A stretch of DNA of 64,000 nucleotides from positions 3,658,001-3,722,000 of the forward strand of contig OY970235.1 in assembly GCA_963714145.1 (NCBI GenBank). The letters run 5' to 3'. Origin of the DNA: JBBWZH01 sp035544115 (GTDB lineage: Bacteria; Actinomycetota; Actinomycetes; Mycobacteriales; CADCTP01). A model generated the notes under the pieces. That model worked only from the letters and a program-made list of their open reading frames with translations, was not told the origin of the DNA and did not search any database. Position 1 is the first letter of the stretch; each line of letters begins with the position of its first letter. This document shows, piece by piece, positions 9,140-18,500 of this stretch. The position numbers and the translations under genes were made by a program.

Positions 9140-9610
9140 CTAGCGGCGCGCGGCCGGGGGTTCGATCACCCGGGCGCGCAGGTGCTCGTACACGACGGTG
9201 GTCTCGACGTCGGCGACCTCGGGGCGCTCGGTCAGCCGGTCGATTACAAAGGCGTAGAGCCCTTCGGTGTCGGCGACCGCGACGTGGATCAGGAAGTCGC
9301 GGCTGCCGGAGGTGACGAACACGCCGATCGTCTCCGGCAGCCGGCTGACCCACTCGCGGAACGCCTCGATGTTGCGCCGGGACGGCGGGCGGATCCGCAC
9401 CGCGGTCAGCGCCTGCACCGGCCGGCCGACCGCGGCCAGGTCGACCTCGGCGTGGAAGCCGCGGATCACCCCGCGCTCGCGCAACGCCCGGACCCGCTCC
9501 AGCGAGGTGGACGGCGACACGTGCGTCGCGGCGGCCAGGTCACGGTTGGTCTGCCGTGCATCGTTCTGCAGGGCCCGCAGTAGACCGAGATCCAGCGCAT
9601 CAAGTTCCAC
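9140..9610 (-). CDS. Lrp/AsnC-family transcriptional regulator
   Basis: The 156-residue protein has the N-terminal AsnC helix-turn-helix (ELDALDLGLLRALQNDARQTNRDLAAATHVSPST) and a C-terminal RAM/ligand-binding domain that includes GVFVTSGSRDFLIHVAVAD and ends with VADVETTVVYEHLR. These proteins assemble as dimers to octamers and respond to amino acids. The GTG at 9610 is preceded by GGGGAGAA with 3 nt spacing, which fixes the start. It is divergent from the DUF2000 gene with only 73 bp between the starts. The small partner gene is therefore a likely regulatory target. Confidence 0.9.
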   Translation of the reverse strand: MELDALDLGLLRALQNDARQTNRDLAAATHVSPSTSLERVRALRERGVIRGFHAEVDLAAVGRPVQALTAVRIRPPSRRNIEAFREWVSRLPETIGVFVTSGSRDFLIHVAVADTEGLYAFVIDRLTERPEVADVETTVVYEHLRARVIEPPAARR

Positions 9611-9683
9611 TGTTTCTCCCCTTGCCCGAACGTCGTACGGTGTTGCTTGGGTGGGCCCGGACGAAGCCCTACCGTATCGCGAC

Positions 9684-10145
9684 ATGGCAGCGCACTACGG
9701 CGGCCTCGACGTCCGCCCCGATCTGAGCACCCGGCTGGCCCCGGTCAAGTGGGTCGTGGTGGTGGACGAGCAGCTCAACCGCGGCCTGATCGCGAACGCC
9801 GTCGCCTGCCTGGCCGCCGCGGTCGGCAAAGCCCTGCCCGACCTGGTCGGTGCCGACGGGCTGGACGCGTCCGGCAGCCGGCACCCGGGGCTGCCCTGGG
9901 CCGGCTGCAGTGTGCTGAGCGGAACCGCCGCGCAGGTCGGCGCGGTCCGCACCGCCGCGATCGGCCGGCCCGAACTGTTCGTCGCGGACATGGTCGACAT
10001 CGCCCAGCAGGTCCGCGTCTACGACGGCTACCTGGCCCGGCTCGCCGACACCAGCGCCGACGACCTGACCTACTGCGCGGTCAGCGTCGCCGGCCCGCGC
10101 AAGCAGGTCGACAAGGCCGCCCGCGGCCTCCGGCTGCTCGCCTGA
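9684..10145 (+). CDS. DUF2000 family protein
   Basis: The 153-residue protein has the DUF2000 pattern: KWVVVVDEQLNRGLIANAVACL near the N-terminus, a central PWAGCSVLSG segment, and a C-terminal RVYDGYLARLADT. The family has a peptidyl-tRNA-hydrolase-II-like fold and often sits beside Lrp/AsnC regulators; its biochemical role is unknown. The ATG at 9684 gives the family's usual length. It is transcribed away from the Lrp gene and is followed by a hairpin at 10247-10282. A role in amino-acid or tRNA-linked metabolism is only suggested by fold and neighbour. Confidence 0.8.
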   Translation: MAAHYGGLDVRPDLSTRLAPVKWVVVVDEQLNRGLIANAVACLAAAVGKALPDLVGADGLDASGSRHPGLPWAGCSVLSGTAAQVGAVRTAAIGRPELFVADMVDIAQQVRVYDGYLARLADTSADDLTYCAVSVAGPRKQVDKAARGLRLLA

Positions 10146-10246
10146 GCACGCCGGTACGCCCCGGGTGAGCAAGTCGCACGACGTCGCCCCGGCGGTGCTC
10201 GCCCCGCTGCTGACCAGGTTCTGCACCGCCTGATCGGCCGAACGGC

Positions 10247-10282
10247 GGCCCGTATCCCGGCCCAGCAGCTGGGATACGGGCC
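10247..10282 (+). terminator. Hairpin, 12-bp arms
   Basis: GGCCCGTATCCC at 10247-10258 pairs perfectly with GGGATACGGGCC at 10271-10282 across a 12-nt loop. It lies about 100 nt after the DUF2000 stop and before the next plus-strand gene. There is no T run, as is common for actinobacterial terminators. Confidence 0.55.
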
Positions 10283-10345
10283 TATCAATGTCCGGCTCGC
10301 ACTCCGATACTTGCCGACAAGATCCCCCACCCCCGGGACGCTGGA

Positions 10346-10747
10346 ATGACCGACGAGCCAGCCACGCACCGCGCCCGCAGGGCGCAGCTCCGCACTGATG
10401 TAGCGCAATTGAGCCAGCTGCTGACTATCCTGCCGCCAACCAGCGCAGCCCAGCACCAGGTGCAACTCCTGGTCGACGACTGGTCCGCCGGTGCCGCCCA
10501 GCTCCATGCCGAAACCGCCGCCAGCGCCCGCCGCCGCACCCTCGCCCTCCGCTCCGGCTGGCTCCTGGTCGCCGCCCTCGCCACCGCCGCGCTCTGCTTC
10601 GGCGGGTTCGCCGGCTGGACCCGCCCCCCTACCCCGGACCTGGCCCTCTTCACCATCGCCACCGCCGTGCCACTACTGACACTCCAGTTCGCAAGCATCG
10701 ACCACAGGCTCCGCGACCCCGGCCCGAAAGCAACAGACCCGCTCTAG
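10346..10747 (+). CDS. Small two-TM membrane protein, unknown function
   Basis: The 133-residue product has a soluble, helical N-terminal half (about 1-70) with a likely coiled coil from TDVAQLSQLL to AAQLHAETAASARRRT. Two hydrophobic segments follow (WLLVAALATAALCFGGFAGW and LALFTIATAVPLLTLQFA). Arginines before the first segment favour an inside N-terminus. I do not recognise the family. Codon use agrees with neighbours. The ribosome site is weak. Confidence 0.55.
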   Translation: MTDEPATHRARRAQLRTDVAQLSQLLTILPPTSAAQHQVQLLVDDWSAGAAQLHAETAASARRRTLALRSGWLLVAALATAALCFGGFAGWTRPPTPDLALFTIATAVPLLTLQFASIDHRLRDPGPKATDPL

Positions 10748-10884
10748 CCCTCACCGACGCTGCGACACCCCGCGCACCGAAGCCGCAGGCCCTTCGTGTT
10801 CGCGCTCGCCGTTGCCGCGTGCTGCGCGACCAGACCGCTAGTGTCCTGAGTCGTCTATTCGCAGTTACTCGGTAGGATCGGTGG

Positions 10885-10970
10885 GTGCCGAGCCCGACGC
10901 TCGATTCGGTGGTGTTGTCCGATGAGGGGCGGTCGGTGTTGGCCGGCTGGTCGCGGCGGCGGAAGACGAT
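10885..10970 (+). pseudogene. IS630-family transposase stub (5' end only)
   Basis: From GTG 10885 the reading frame gives PTLDSVVLSDEGRSVLAGWS followed by RRRKT, the usual opening of IS630-type transposases in actinomycetes. It then leaves the family pattern abruptly at about 10968. The upstream TGTCCTGAGTCGTCTATTCG (from about 10842) may be part of the element's left end. No DDE residues and no right end are present, so this is an immobile relic. It marks an old insertion in the patchy 10.7-12 kb stretch. Confidence 0.55.
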
Positions 10971-11143
10971 CCTGCCGATGATGCCCGGTACGCCGGCGCG
11001 TGCCGTCAGCAGACCAAGATCCCACTCGACCGCCGCCGCTCGCGACCGCCGACCGTTCGCTCAGCCGGCCGATCGACCGCGTACCGGCGTGGCGGATACC
11101 GTGGTCCCATCGCTACTGGCGGTCTGTGCTCGGCTCGACAGAA

Positions 11144-11689
11144 GTGACGACGTCGGTGGTCAACAAGACCTGGGCTCTCGTTCGAAGCGTTGCCTTTCTG
11201 GTGATCGGGGCGGGCATCTTCCTCGGTGCCGCGTTCCCCCTCGCGGTCTGGTCCAGCGAATCGCGGGAGCGGATCACGTTCTCGTCCGGCGACCAACCGG
11301 AGGCCGACGAGCACTGTGGACCTGACTCCGTCAGCGGTGCTTGGGTCTGTGGCCCCGACTCCTGGGCCTGGCACATGGGCCCAGGCCGGCGCATCCAGAT
11401 CGCCGCCAGCACCCGCTCGCCCGACAACGCCCGCGGCTTCGAGAGCGCGCTGCGCCGCGACGACGACTGTACGGGTGCCTCGGTCGACTGGCAGATCGCC
11501 GCCGACGGCACCGTGTTCGGGGCCGGCACGCTCACCGACAACCACGCGAAGCGGAACCTCACCGAGCGAATCGCCGGCCCGGTGCACAAGCTGACCCTGA
11601 CCGCGACGCGCACCGACAGTGCTGACTGCGAGGTCATGGTCGTCCTCGACCGGGCCGCCGCCGCGTACCGGATGTGGTGGTTCTGGTAG
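11144..11689 (+). CDS. Single-pass membrane-anchored extracytoplasmic protein, unknown
   Basis: From the GTG at 11144 the product is 181 residues. A signal-anchor is near the N-terminus (ALVRSVAFLVIGAGIFLGAAFPLAVW), then an outside domain with at least four cysteines (EHCGPD, WVCGPDSW, DDDCTGAS, SADCEVM), which probably form disulfides. The domain ends in an aromatic-rich tail, RMWWFW. No enzyme motif was found. A longer in-frame start at 11000 exists but runs over the transposase-stub junction and looks non-coding. Function unknown. Confidence 0.5.
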   Translation: MTTSVVNKTWALVRSVAFLVIGAGIFLGAAFPLAVWSSESRERITFSSGDQPEADEHCGPDSVSGAWVCGPDSWAWHMGPGRRIQIAASTRSPDNARGFESALRRDDDCTGASVDWQIAADGTVFGAGTLTDNHAKRNLTERIAGPVHKLTLTATRTDSADCEVMVVLDRAAAAYRMWWFW

Positions 11690-11695
11690 GTCGCC

Positions 11696-11833
11696 GTGCA
11701 CCGGTACGCCCACGTCGACCCCAGCGTGGTGAACGACGGCGAGCACCGTGGCGCAATCTTCGACGCCCTCGCCGCCTACTGCCAACGAATTACCGACTCA
11801 GGAGACTGCGAACCGGCCCGGGCGCCCGCGTAG
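11696..11833 (+). CDS. 45-codon ORF, possible gene remnant
   Basis: A GTG-started frame 6 nt after the previous stop encodes 45 residues (VHRYAHVDPSVVNDGEHRGA, then an alpha-helical DALAAYCQRI). Third codon positions are GC-rich, so it looks like coding sequence rather than chance, but the product is too short for a family call. It may be the 3' end of a lost gene. A hairpin follows at 11818-11856. Confidence 0.25.
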   Translation: MHRYAHVDPSVVNDGEHRGAIFDALAAYCQRITDSGDCEPARAPA

Positions 11834-11856
11834 CCGGAAGATAACCCGGCGCCCGG
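11818..11856. terminator. Inverted repeat between convergent genes
   Basis: CCGGGCGCC at 11818-11826 pairs with GGCGCCCGG at 11848-11856; the loop is 21 nt. It lies between the plus-strand ORFs and the convergent immunity gene that ends at 11868, so it could end transcription in both directions. The long loop lowers confidence. Confidence 0.35.
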
Positions 11857-11867
11857 TTGCAGTGATG

Positions 11868-12239
11868 TCAAGACGGGATCTCGCGAAGATCGATTGATGC
11901 GCTCAAGATTCGGACTACTTCTTGCAGGTTCGTCTGGATATCCCAGTGCTGCCCGTCTACAGCGGATATGCGTATGTGACTGCCATCGTCCGAGGCTCCT
12001 ATCAGCGTGCCCTCGATCAACTGCGGGTCCAGCGCGATCGCGGAGAGGAGCTCGAGACCCGTAAGGCCGTCCCGTAGGCGCTTTTCAGCATGCTCAGCGG
12101 CCGGCGACGGGGAGAATTCCAACTCGTCGACGCGCCAATGAAGATCGGCGACAAATCGAGCGAGTAGGGCGAGAATTCTCAATAGCGTCCAATCTACGCC
12201 CACCACAGATTTCGTGTCGAATGTGACCATTTCCATCAC
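11868..12239 (-). CDS. Putative immunity protein for the RHS toxin
   Basis: The 123-residue acidic, soluble protein (starts GTG ATG GAA ATG; FDTKSVVGVDWTLLRILALLARFVADL) has no signal peptide or membrane segment. Its start overlaps the stop of the giant RHS gene, the normal place for an immunity gene in polymorphic toxin loci. I do not recognise a named Imm family. The gene is about 50 percent GC (hand counts of 29/60 and 28/60 on two 60-nt lines), against about 73 percent in the RHS body. It and the toxin tip therefore probably arrived together. The inferred role is to bind and block the toxin domain in kin cells. Confidence 0.6.
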   Translation of the reverse strand: MMEMVTFDTKSVVGVDWTLLRILALLARFVADLHWRVDELEFSPSPAAEHAEKRLRDGLTGLELLSAIALDPQLIEGTLIGASDDGSHIRISAVDGQHWDIQTNLQEVVRILSASIDLREIPS

Positions 12240-12559
12240 AGTGGCGCCCCAGGACCTCGCTTGTAGCCGGATCTTGGTCCGATCCCTGGGTCGTTAATGG
12301 TGTACAGATGCTGCTCAGGGATCGAATGGTTCGGACGAAGCCGGCCACTTGGGAAGGTTGGACCGGTGAAGTCGATGTCGCGGACTGGGTTTCCGACATC
12401 ATCATACTCGCGGGCTTTGTAGACTCGAGAATTCACGTTGTCCATTTTGAGTACCGTGTGCGGACCCTGTGCGCTGGGATCGGGGCCTGTAATTTTGCCG
12501 GGCTGCTGCCCCTCATAAACGGGGGTTCCATCGCCGTATCGCGAGTGAATGAGGTCGCA
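12236..12559 (-). other. C-terminal toxin domain (tip) of the RHS protein
   Basis: The last 107 or so residues carry GPHTVLKMDNVNSRVYKAREYD, then NPVRDIDFT and RPNHSIPEQHLY. The form REYD-x-x-G-x-P-(K/R)DIDFT-x-n-RPxH...H resembles tip domains I know from RHS and contact-dependent toxins, possibly the group called polymorphic toxin type 24; that name is from memory and unverified. The His pair and Asp residues suggest a nuclease, which is inference. GC drops here (34/60 on one hand-counted line, against 44/60 in the RHS body), marking a swapped cassette. Confidence 0.5.
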
Positions 12560-15500
12560 TTGGTTGTGGACGAGGGTGTCGGTGGTGGGGGTGTGGATGT
12601 AGTAGGTGTGGAGGTCGGCGATGGTGAGGTTGTACATGGTGGCATGGCCGGGGTGGGGTGTCGCGGCGGCCACGGTGGTGGTGTGCCGGTTGAGGTCTTG
12701 GAGCCGGTCGCCGGGGTTGAGGGTGGCGGCGGGGGTCCAGGTGCGGCTGGTGGCGTTGTAGAAGGGGTGGTTGCTGGTGGTGTGGATGACAGTCGTGTGA
12801 CCGTTGTGGTCGCGGATGGTGAGGTCGAGTAGATCCTCGTCGGGGTGGGTCAGGACCGCGGTGACCGTGCGCGCGCCGGCCGGTTGGGCGGTCTTGGGAT
12901 CGGCGGCGGCTACGCGGTCGCCGACTCGGACGGCCGCGATGGGTTTGCTGCTGCCGTCGGCCATGACTACGCGGGTCTCGGGGGTGAAGCTGCACGCTGC
13001 CGAGGCGGCCTTGTCGGCCCGGCGGACGGCCGCCTCGGCGGCGGTTACTTCGCCGCGGGCTTTGAAGAAGCCGCGGACGGCGTCGACGCCGTCGCGGACC
13101 AGGGACCAGAGGCGGCCGACGAGGCGGGCGCCGGCGCGCCACTTCCACGGGGAGCCGTACTTGGCCAGGAAGCGGCCGACCAGGCCGCCGACGGCGGAGC
13201 TGAGCAGGGCGCCGGCGGTCTGCAGGCAGCCGGAGATGCTGCCGTTCAGGATGCAGTCCAAGCCTGCGCTGATCCCGAGCTGGTCGGCGACGATGCTGGT
13301 GATCTCCTTGACCACCCTGATCAGGCGCTCGTGCTGCGAGCCGGCCCGGCCCTTCGCCACGTACAGGTGATTCTGCGTCTCGATCTGGTCCGGCGTCTGC
13401 AGGTGCTGCAGGTCGGGTAGTCCGAGCACCGCCTGCTTGTCGGAGACGCCCGGGGTAGGGATGTTCTTGCCACTGTTCGTGTGGCACATGCCGTCCGGGC
13501 CGTTGGTACACAGCAGGCCGGTCGGGTCGCTGAACGTGGTCGGGTTGTTGTTGGCGTAGGCGTAGCCGTTGAGCTGCTGCGGGTCGGCCGGGTCGATGAC
13601 CGGGTCGATGGTGGTGAACCGGCCGAGGGCGGGGTCGTACTCCCGGGCACCCAGGTACGTCAGCCCGGACGGGTCGACCAACCCGCCGACGAAACCGCGG
13701 GTGTTCGGCCACGCCGGCTGGGCGCCTCGCGGGTTGCCGAACGGATCCATCCGCCGTACCGATGCCACGCCAGCGGAGGTGACCGAGACGGTGGCGGTGC
13801 CGTGCGGGTCGGTGGCCAGCCAGGTGACGCCGGCCGGCGTGCGCATCCCGATCGTGGTCCCGCCGCAGGTGTAGTACCGGGTCGCGGTGACCTGCCCGGC
13901 AGTGTCCGCGTGCAGTTCCATGCCGTCGGGCAGGTAGGCCGTGGAGCCGGTGCTGTCGTGGGTGACCAGCCGGCCGCCGTCCGCGTCGTAGACGACCGAG
14001 GAGTTCTGGCCGCCGCCGGTGATGGTGGCCAGCCGGCCCTCGGCGTCGTAGCTGAGCGTCTGCGTGCCGGCTGGCCCCGGCCGGCTGGTGGTGTTCCCCG
14101 CCGCGTCGTAGCCGTACGCCCCGACGCCCGACCCGGCGCCGGTGACCTGGGTCAGCCCGTGCGGCTTCGGAGCGCCCGCGGCCGGGTAGGTCGAGGTGCG
14201 CACCGCGTCCGGGCCGCCGGCCGGGTCGTGCGAGGTCTGGGCGGTCCGGTTGCCGGTCAGGTCATAGCCGTACCCGGTCCAGTACGGCGCCGGCCCACCC
14301 AGCGCGCCGGCCACCGGGGTCGCGTCACAGTCGCCGCTGGACGGGGTCCAGGCCTCCGACAGCCGGCGCAGGTAGTCGTAGCCGAAGCACTGGGTGTCGG
14401 TGCCGCCGGCCTGCGGGGTGTCGGCGGCCTTGGTGAGGTTGCCGGCCGGGTCGTAGCTGTAGTGCAGGTCGGCCACGATGGGCTGGCCGGTCGGCACGGC
14501 GGTGGCCCGGGTGAGCCGGTCGGTCGCCTGATCGCGGGACCAGTCGAGGTTCATCGCGGTCGCCCCGACACCCAGGGTGTAGCCGGCCAGCAGCCCGCGC
14601 TCGGTGTAGCGGGCCGCGGAGACGTACCGGGTGAACAGGCCCTGCATGTTCACCTGATGGCCGAGGTCGTCGTAGTCGAGGACGACCGTCTCCTCCCCCA
14701 GCCCGCCGCCAGGCGGCATCGTGTAGCTGCCAACGGTGCCGTCACCGTTGTAGCTGGCGAAGAACTCGTAGGTACCGGCCAGCGCGCCCTCGCGGGCCGG
14801 GATCGTCACGCTCGTGTCGTACGGGAGGCCGTCGGGCTCAAAGCCCTTGTTGCCGCGGGTGTAGTTGAGGATCGAGGTGACATAGGCCTGGCCGCCGACG
14901 AACCTGGTAGAGCCGGCCGGCATGCCCACCCCACCGGGCGCCGTGTCGTAGGTCCAGCCGGCCAGCTGGGTGCCGGTGGTGGAGCCGGCGTATTCGCCGG
15001 TCTTGCGGCCGAGCAGGTCGTAGCTGAAGGCGAGGGTCTGGCCGCGGGCGTCGGTCTGGGAGGTGAGCTGGCCGGCGTTGTCGTAGGCCATGGTCGTCGC
15101 GCCGGTGTCCGGGTCGTCGTCCTTGGTCTTGCGGTCCAGCAGGTCGTACTCGTACCGCCAGACGTTGCCGGCCGGGTCGGTCACCGAGGCGAGCTGGTCG
15201 GACGAGGTGTAGGTGTAGCTGGTCAGGTCGGCCGGCCCGGTCGGCGTGTCGGCGTGGTACTGGAGCAGCTGGGTGGTGCGCCCGCGGGCATCGGTCACCG
15301 TGGTGGTGGCGGTGCCGCCGTCCGGCGGGGTGATGCTGACGCGGTCGCCGCCGTATGCGGTCGCGGTAGCCCACTGCGGCACACCCATCGACCAGAGGGT
15401 GGTCAGCCTCGGCCGGCCGGCGCCGTCGAAGTCGGTGACCTGCGCCGACGGGATGTTCGCGGCCAGTACGGACAGCAGCGTGCCGCTGGGCGCGCCGGTG

Positions 15501-18500
15501 TTGTAGTAGGGCGCGTTGGTCAGCCAGGCCCGCCCCTGCGAGTCGTACAGGGTGTCGGTGACGACCCGGCCGGTGGCCGGCGGGGTGGCCGGCGTCTGGG
15601 TCTGGCGGGGGCGCAGGAACCCGTCGTAGAGCTCGTAGCTGGTCAGGTAGCGGCCGTTGCCGCCCAGCGAGCGGGTGCTGACGTAGCTGGCCGCGCCGTC
15701 GTTGTTGATCGCGTACGTGTACTGCTGGTTTCCCTCGTAGCCGCCGGGCTTGTTCCGGCCCGGGAGCCAGACCTCGCGGGTCCGGCCGAGCGCGTCGTAG
15801 GTCGCCTCGGTGCGGCGGCCGCCGACGTCCACGGCCAGGATCGGCGACCCCCAGGACGGTTCGAGGGTGGTCGTGGTGACCTGGTTCAGCGCGTTGGTGA
15901 CGACGGTCTGGGTGGTCAGGCCGATCCGGGTGATCGTGCCGGTGGCCGGGACCGTGGCGGGCCGCGTGGTGTAGCTGCTGGTCGTGGTGCGGTTCAGCGC
16001 GTCCTTGACGCTGGTCACCCGGCCGACCGTGTCGTAGGCGGTGGTCGCGGTGGTGACGAACGTGGACGGGGTGGCGCCGCTGTAGGCGGTCGCCGACTCG
16101 GACCTGGTCAGGTTGCCGGCGCCGCTGAGCGTGCCCAGCGCCTGGCTGTCGTAGTACTCGCGGGTGAACGCGACGGCGTCCCGCGGGAAGGTCGGCGTCG
16201 CCGAGCAGGCCACGCCGACGGTGCTGACCTGGTACGGGTAGGCGAGCATGTACTTGGTGGTGTTGCTGGCGTAGAGCGTCCTGGTGCACAGGTCGTCGGT
16301 CGCCGTGCTGGTGTCGCCCTGGTCGTCGACCTGGGTCAGGTTGCCGGCGGTGTCGTAGGTCTTGTCGACCCGGGTGTTCCGGAAACCGCCGGCCGCCAGC
16401 CGGACCCGGCCGCGCTCGGTGCCGGTGGTCACCATGAACGCGTTCACGGTGCGGCTGGTGTCGGTGACCAGATGCGAGGCGGTGCTCCGCCGGCTCGGGT
16501 CGGTGATCTGCCGGGAGATCTCGGTGCCGCCGTCGAAGGTCTGATCCTCGAGCTCGAAGCCCTCCAGGCCGGGCGAGTCGGTGTGCGCGGTGCCGTCGGA
16601 GTCGGCCACCGAGACGGTGCCGGTGGCGTTGCGGTCGCCGTCCATGCCCCGGTAGAAGCGCTGCTCGGTCACCGTCGGCGGGCCGCTGCCGCCGTTGCCG
16701 GCGGTCACCTTGACGTGCGAGTAGCCGCGCCACTCCGACCAGGTGCGCTTGGCCAGCGGGGTGATCTCGTCGGTGTCGGCGAAGTGCCAGGCGGTGCCGT
16801 CCAGGTAGTCGTAGTGGGTCTGCTGGATCGCCGCGCCGCCCGGTCTGTCGCGCTGGACCAGGTCGGTGACCACGTACTTGTGGAACCAGTCGTTGACCTC
16901 CGGCTGGGCCGGCGGGGTCCAGTTCACCGGGTAGCAGCGCCTGGTGTTCGTCTGCGGGGTCGGCGGGCTGGCCGTCGTGCACTCCGGCGTGCTGTAGGTG
17001 ACGGCGATCTCGCCGCCGGACTCGTTGATGATCGTGCCGATCCGGCGCTTGACCATCGGCGGCAGCGTGTCCGTGCCGTCCACCCGGTTCACCAGATCGG
17101 CCGCCTGGAAGGTGACGGCCGGCAGCGCGGCGGTGCCGGCGACGATGTTCGCGCCGGCGGCCTGGCCGGCGTGCACGATGCTGTCCAGCCAGAGCGCCGG
17201 GTCGGTGCCGTCGCCAGGCGGGGTGAACGACTGGCTCAGCGTCCACACGTCGACGTTCTGGTATGCCGTGCCGGTCCAGATCGCGGTGGCGACCGAGGCG
17301 AGTCGCTTGCTGGTCCAGAACGTCGGGGAGAACTTGCCGGTACAGGTCGCGCTGGTGCAGGACTGGTCGGTGGGGACGTCCGGCCAGTTGCTGTTGTGGC
17401 TACCCGCGGCCGGGTTGGTCGGCAGCGTGCAGGGCGCGGTGATGCACCGGTCGGCCGGCGTGAAGCTGACCTGGGCCGGCGCTGACACCTCGTAGACGTG
17501 ACCGGCCCGCAGGCCGTACTCGGCCCGGGCCAGGTAGCCGCCGGAGACGTACTGGGTGCCGGTGATCGCGTGGTTCTTGTCGTAGAAGTTGCGCTGCTGC
17601 GCGTAGTAGTAGGCGAGCGCGTTGCCCTTGGGATCCACTACGTAGTCGAGGTTCCACCGCCACGCCTGCAGGCATGAGGCATTGGCGAAGGTCGCGTTGA
17701 AGCACCGCTCACCCGAGTCGTCGCCGTACACCGGCACGAACCAGGCCGAGTTCGTCACCGCCTTGCCGGTCGTCCAGCCCGGTAGCTGGTGCAGGCCGAA
17801 GAAGTACTGGGTGCCGTCGGTCGTGGTGACCTTCCAGGACTCGCCGCGGTCGACGCCGTTGACCGCGGTGGCCGGGAAGACCTGCTCGACCTTGGAACCG
17901 TCGTCGTCCTTCGGCACCCACTTGCCGGACGGGTCGTGGATCAGCGTGGTGGCGTGGCCGTTCAGCGACAGCGCCAGGTTGTCCCCGCCCCAGCACAGGT
18001 CGCCGACGCCGGCGTGCCCGTCGTCGGCACATGACTTGTACTTGCGTTCGACGAAACTGGCCGGCATGTCCCAGCCCTGGCCGACCCAGGACGGCTGGTT
18101 GTTCGCCGACGCCGTCGCCCCGTCCACGCTGCCCGAGTCGTACGACAGCGCGAGCGCGGGCGACAGCCCGGACGGCACCGGCGGCACCCGCAGCGGGTAG
18201 CTCCAGGAGAAGCTGCCGGTCTGCGGGCTGACCTGCCAGACCGCGGATGCCCCCAGCGAGGTGGCGGTGAAGTCCCCGGTGCTGCCGGCCGCCGCGGCGG
18301 CCAGGGCGAACACCGAACCGGCGGCGGCGACATCCACGTCGGCGGTGACCTGGCCGGCCTTGACGTTGTTGGTCGTCGGGACCGGAACGCCGGCGCAGCC
18401 CGGCCCGGCGGGCGTGCTCAGCGCGCACTCGGGCAGCCGGTGGAGGGTGAGGCGGCTGGCCCAGTCACCGCCGAAAGCGTGCCGGAACCCGGAGTAGTCC

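Noticed and set aside
10165..10233. 22-codon GTG frame after the DUF2000 gene
   Set aside because: Too short and with no ribosome site; probably part of the untranslated 3' region before the hairpin.
12560..12994. HINT region as a splicing intein
   Set aside because: There is no homing endonuclease and the C-terminal part is a toxin tip, so release by autocleavage is more likely than splicing.
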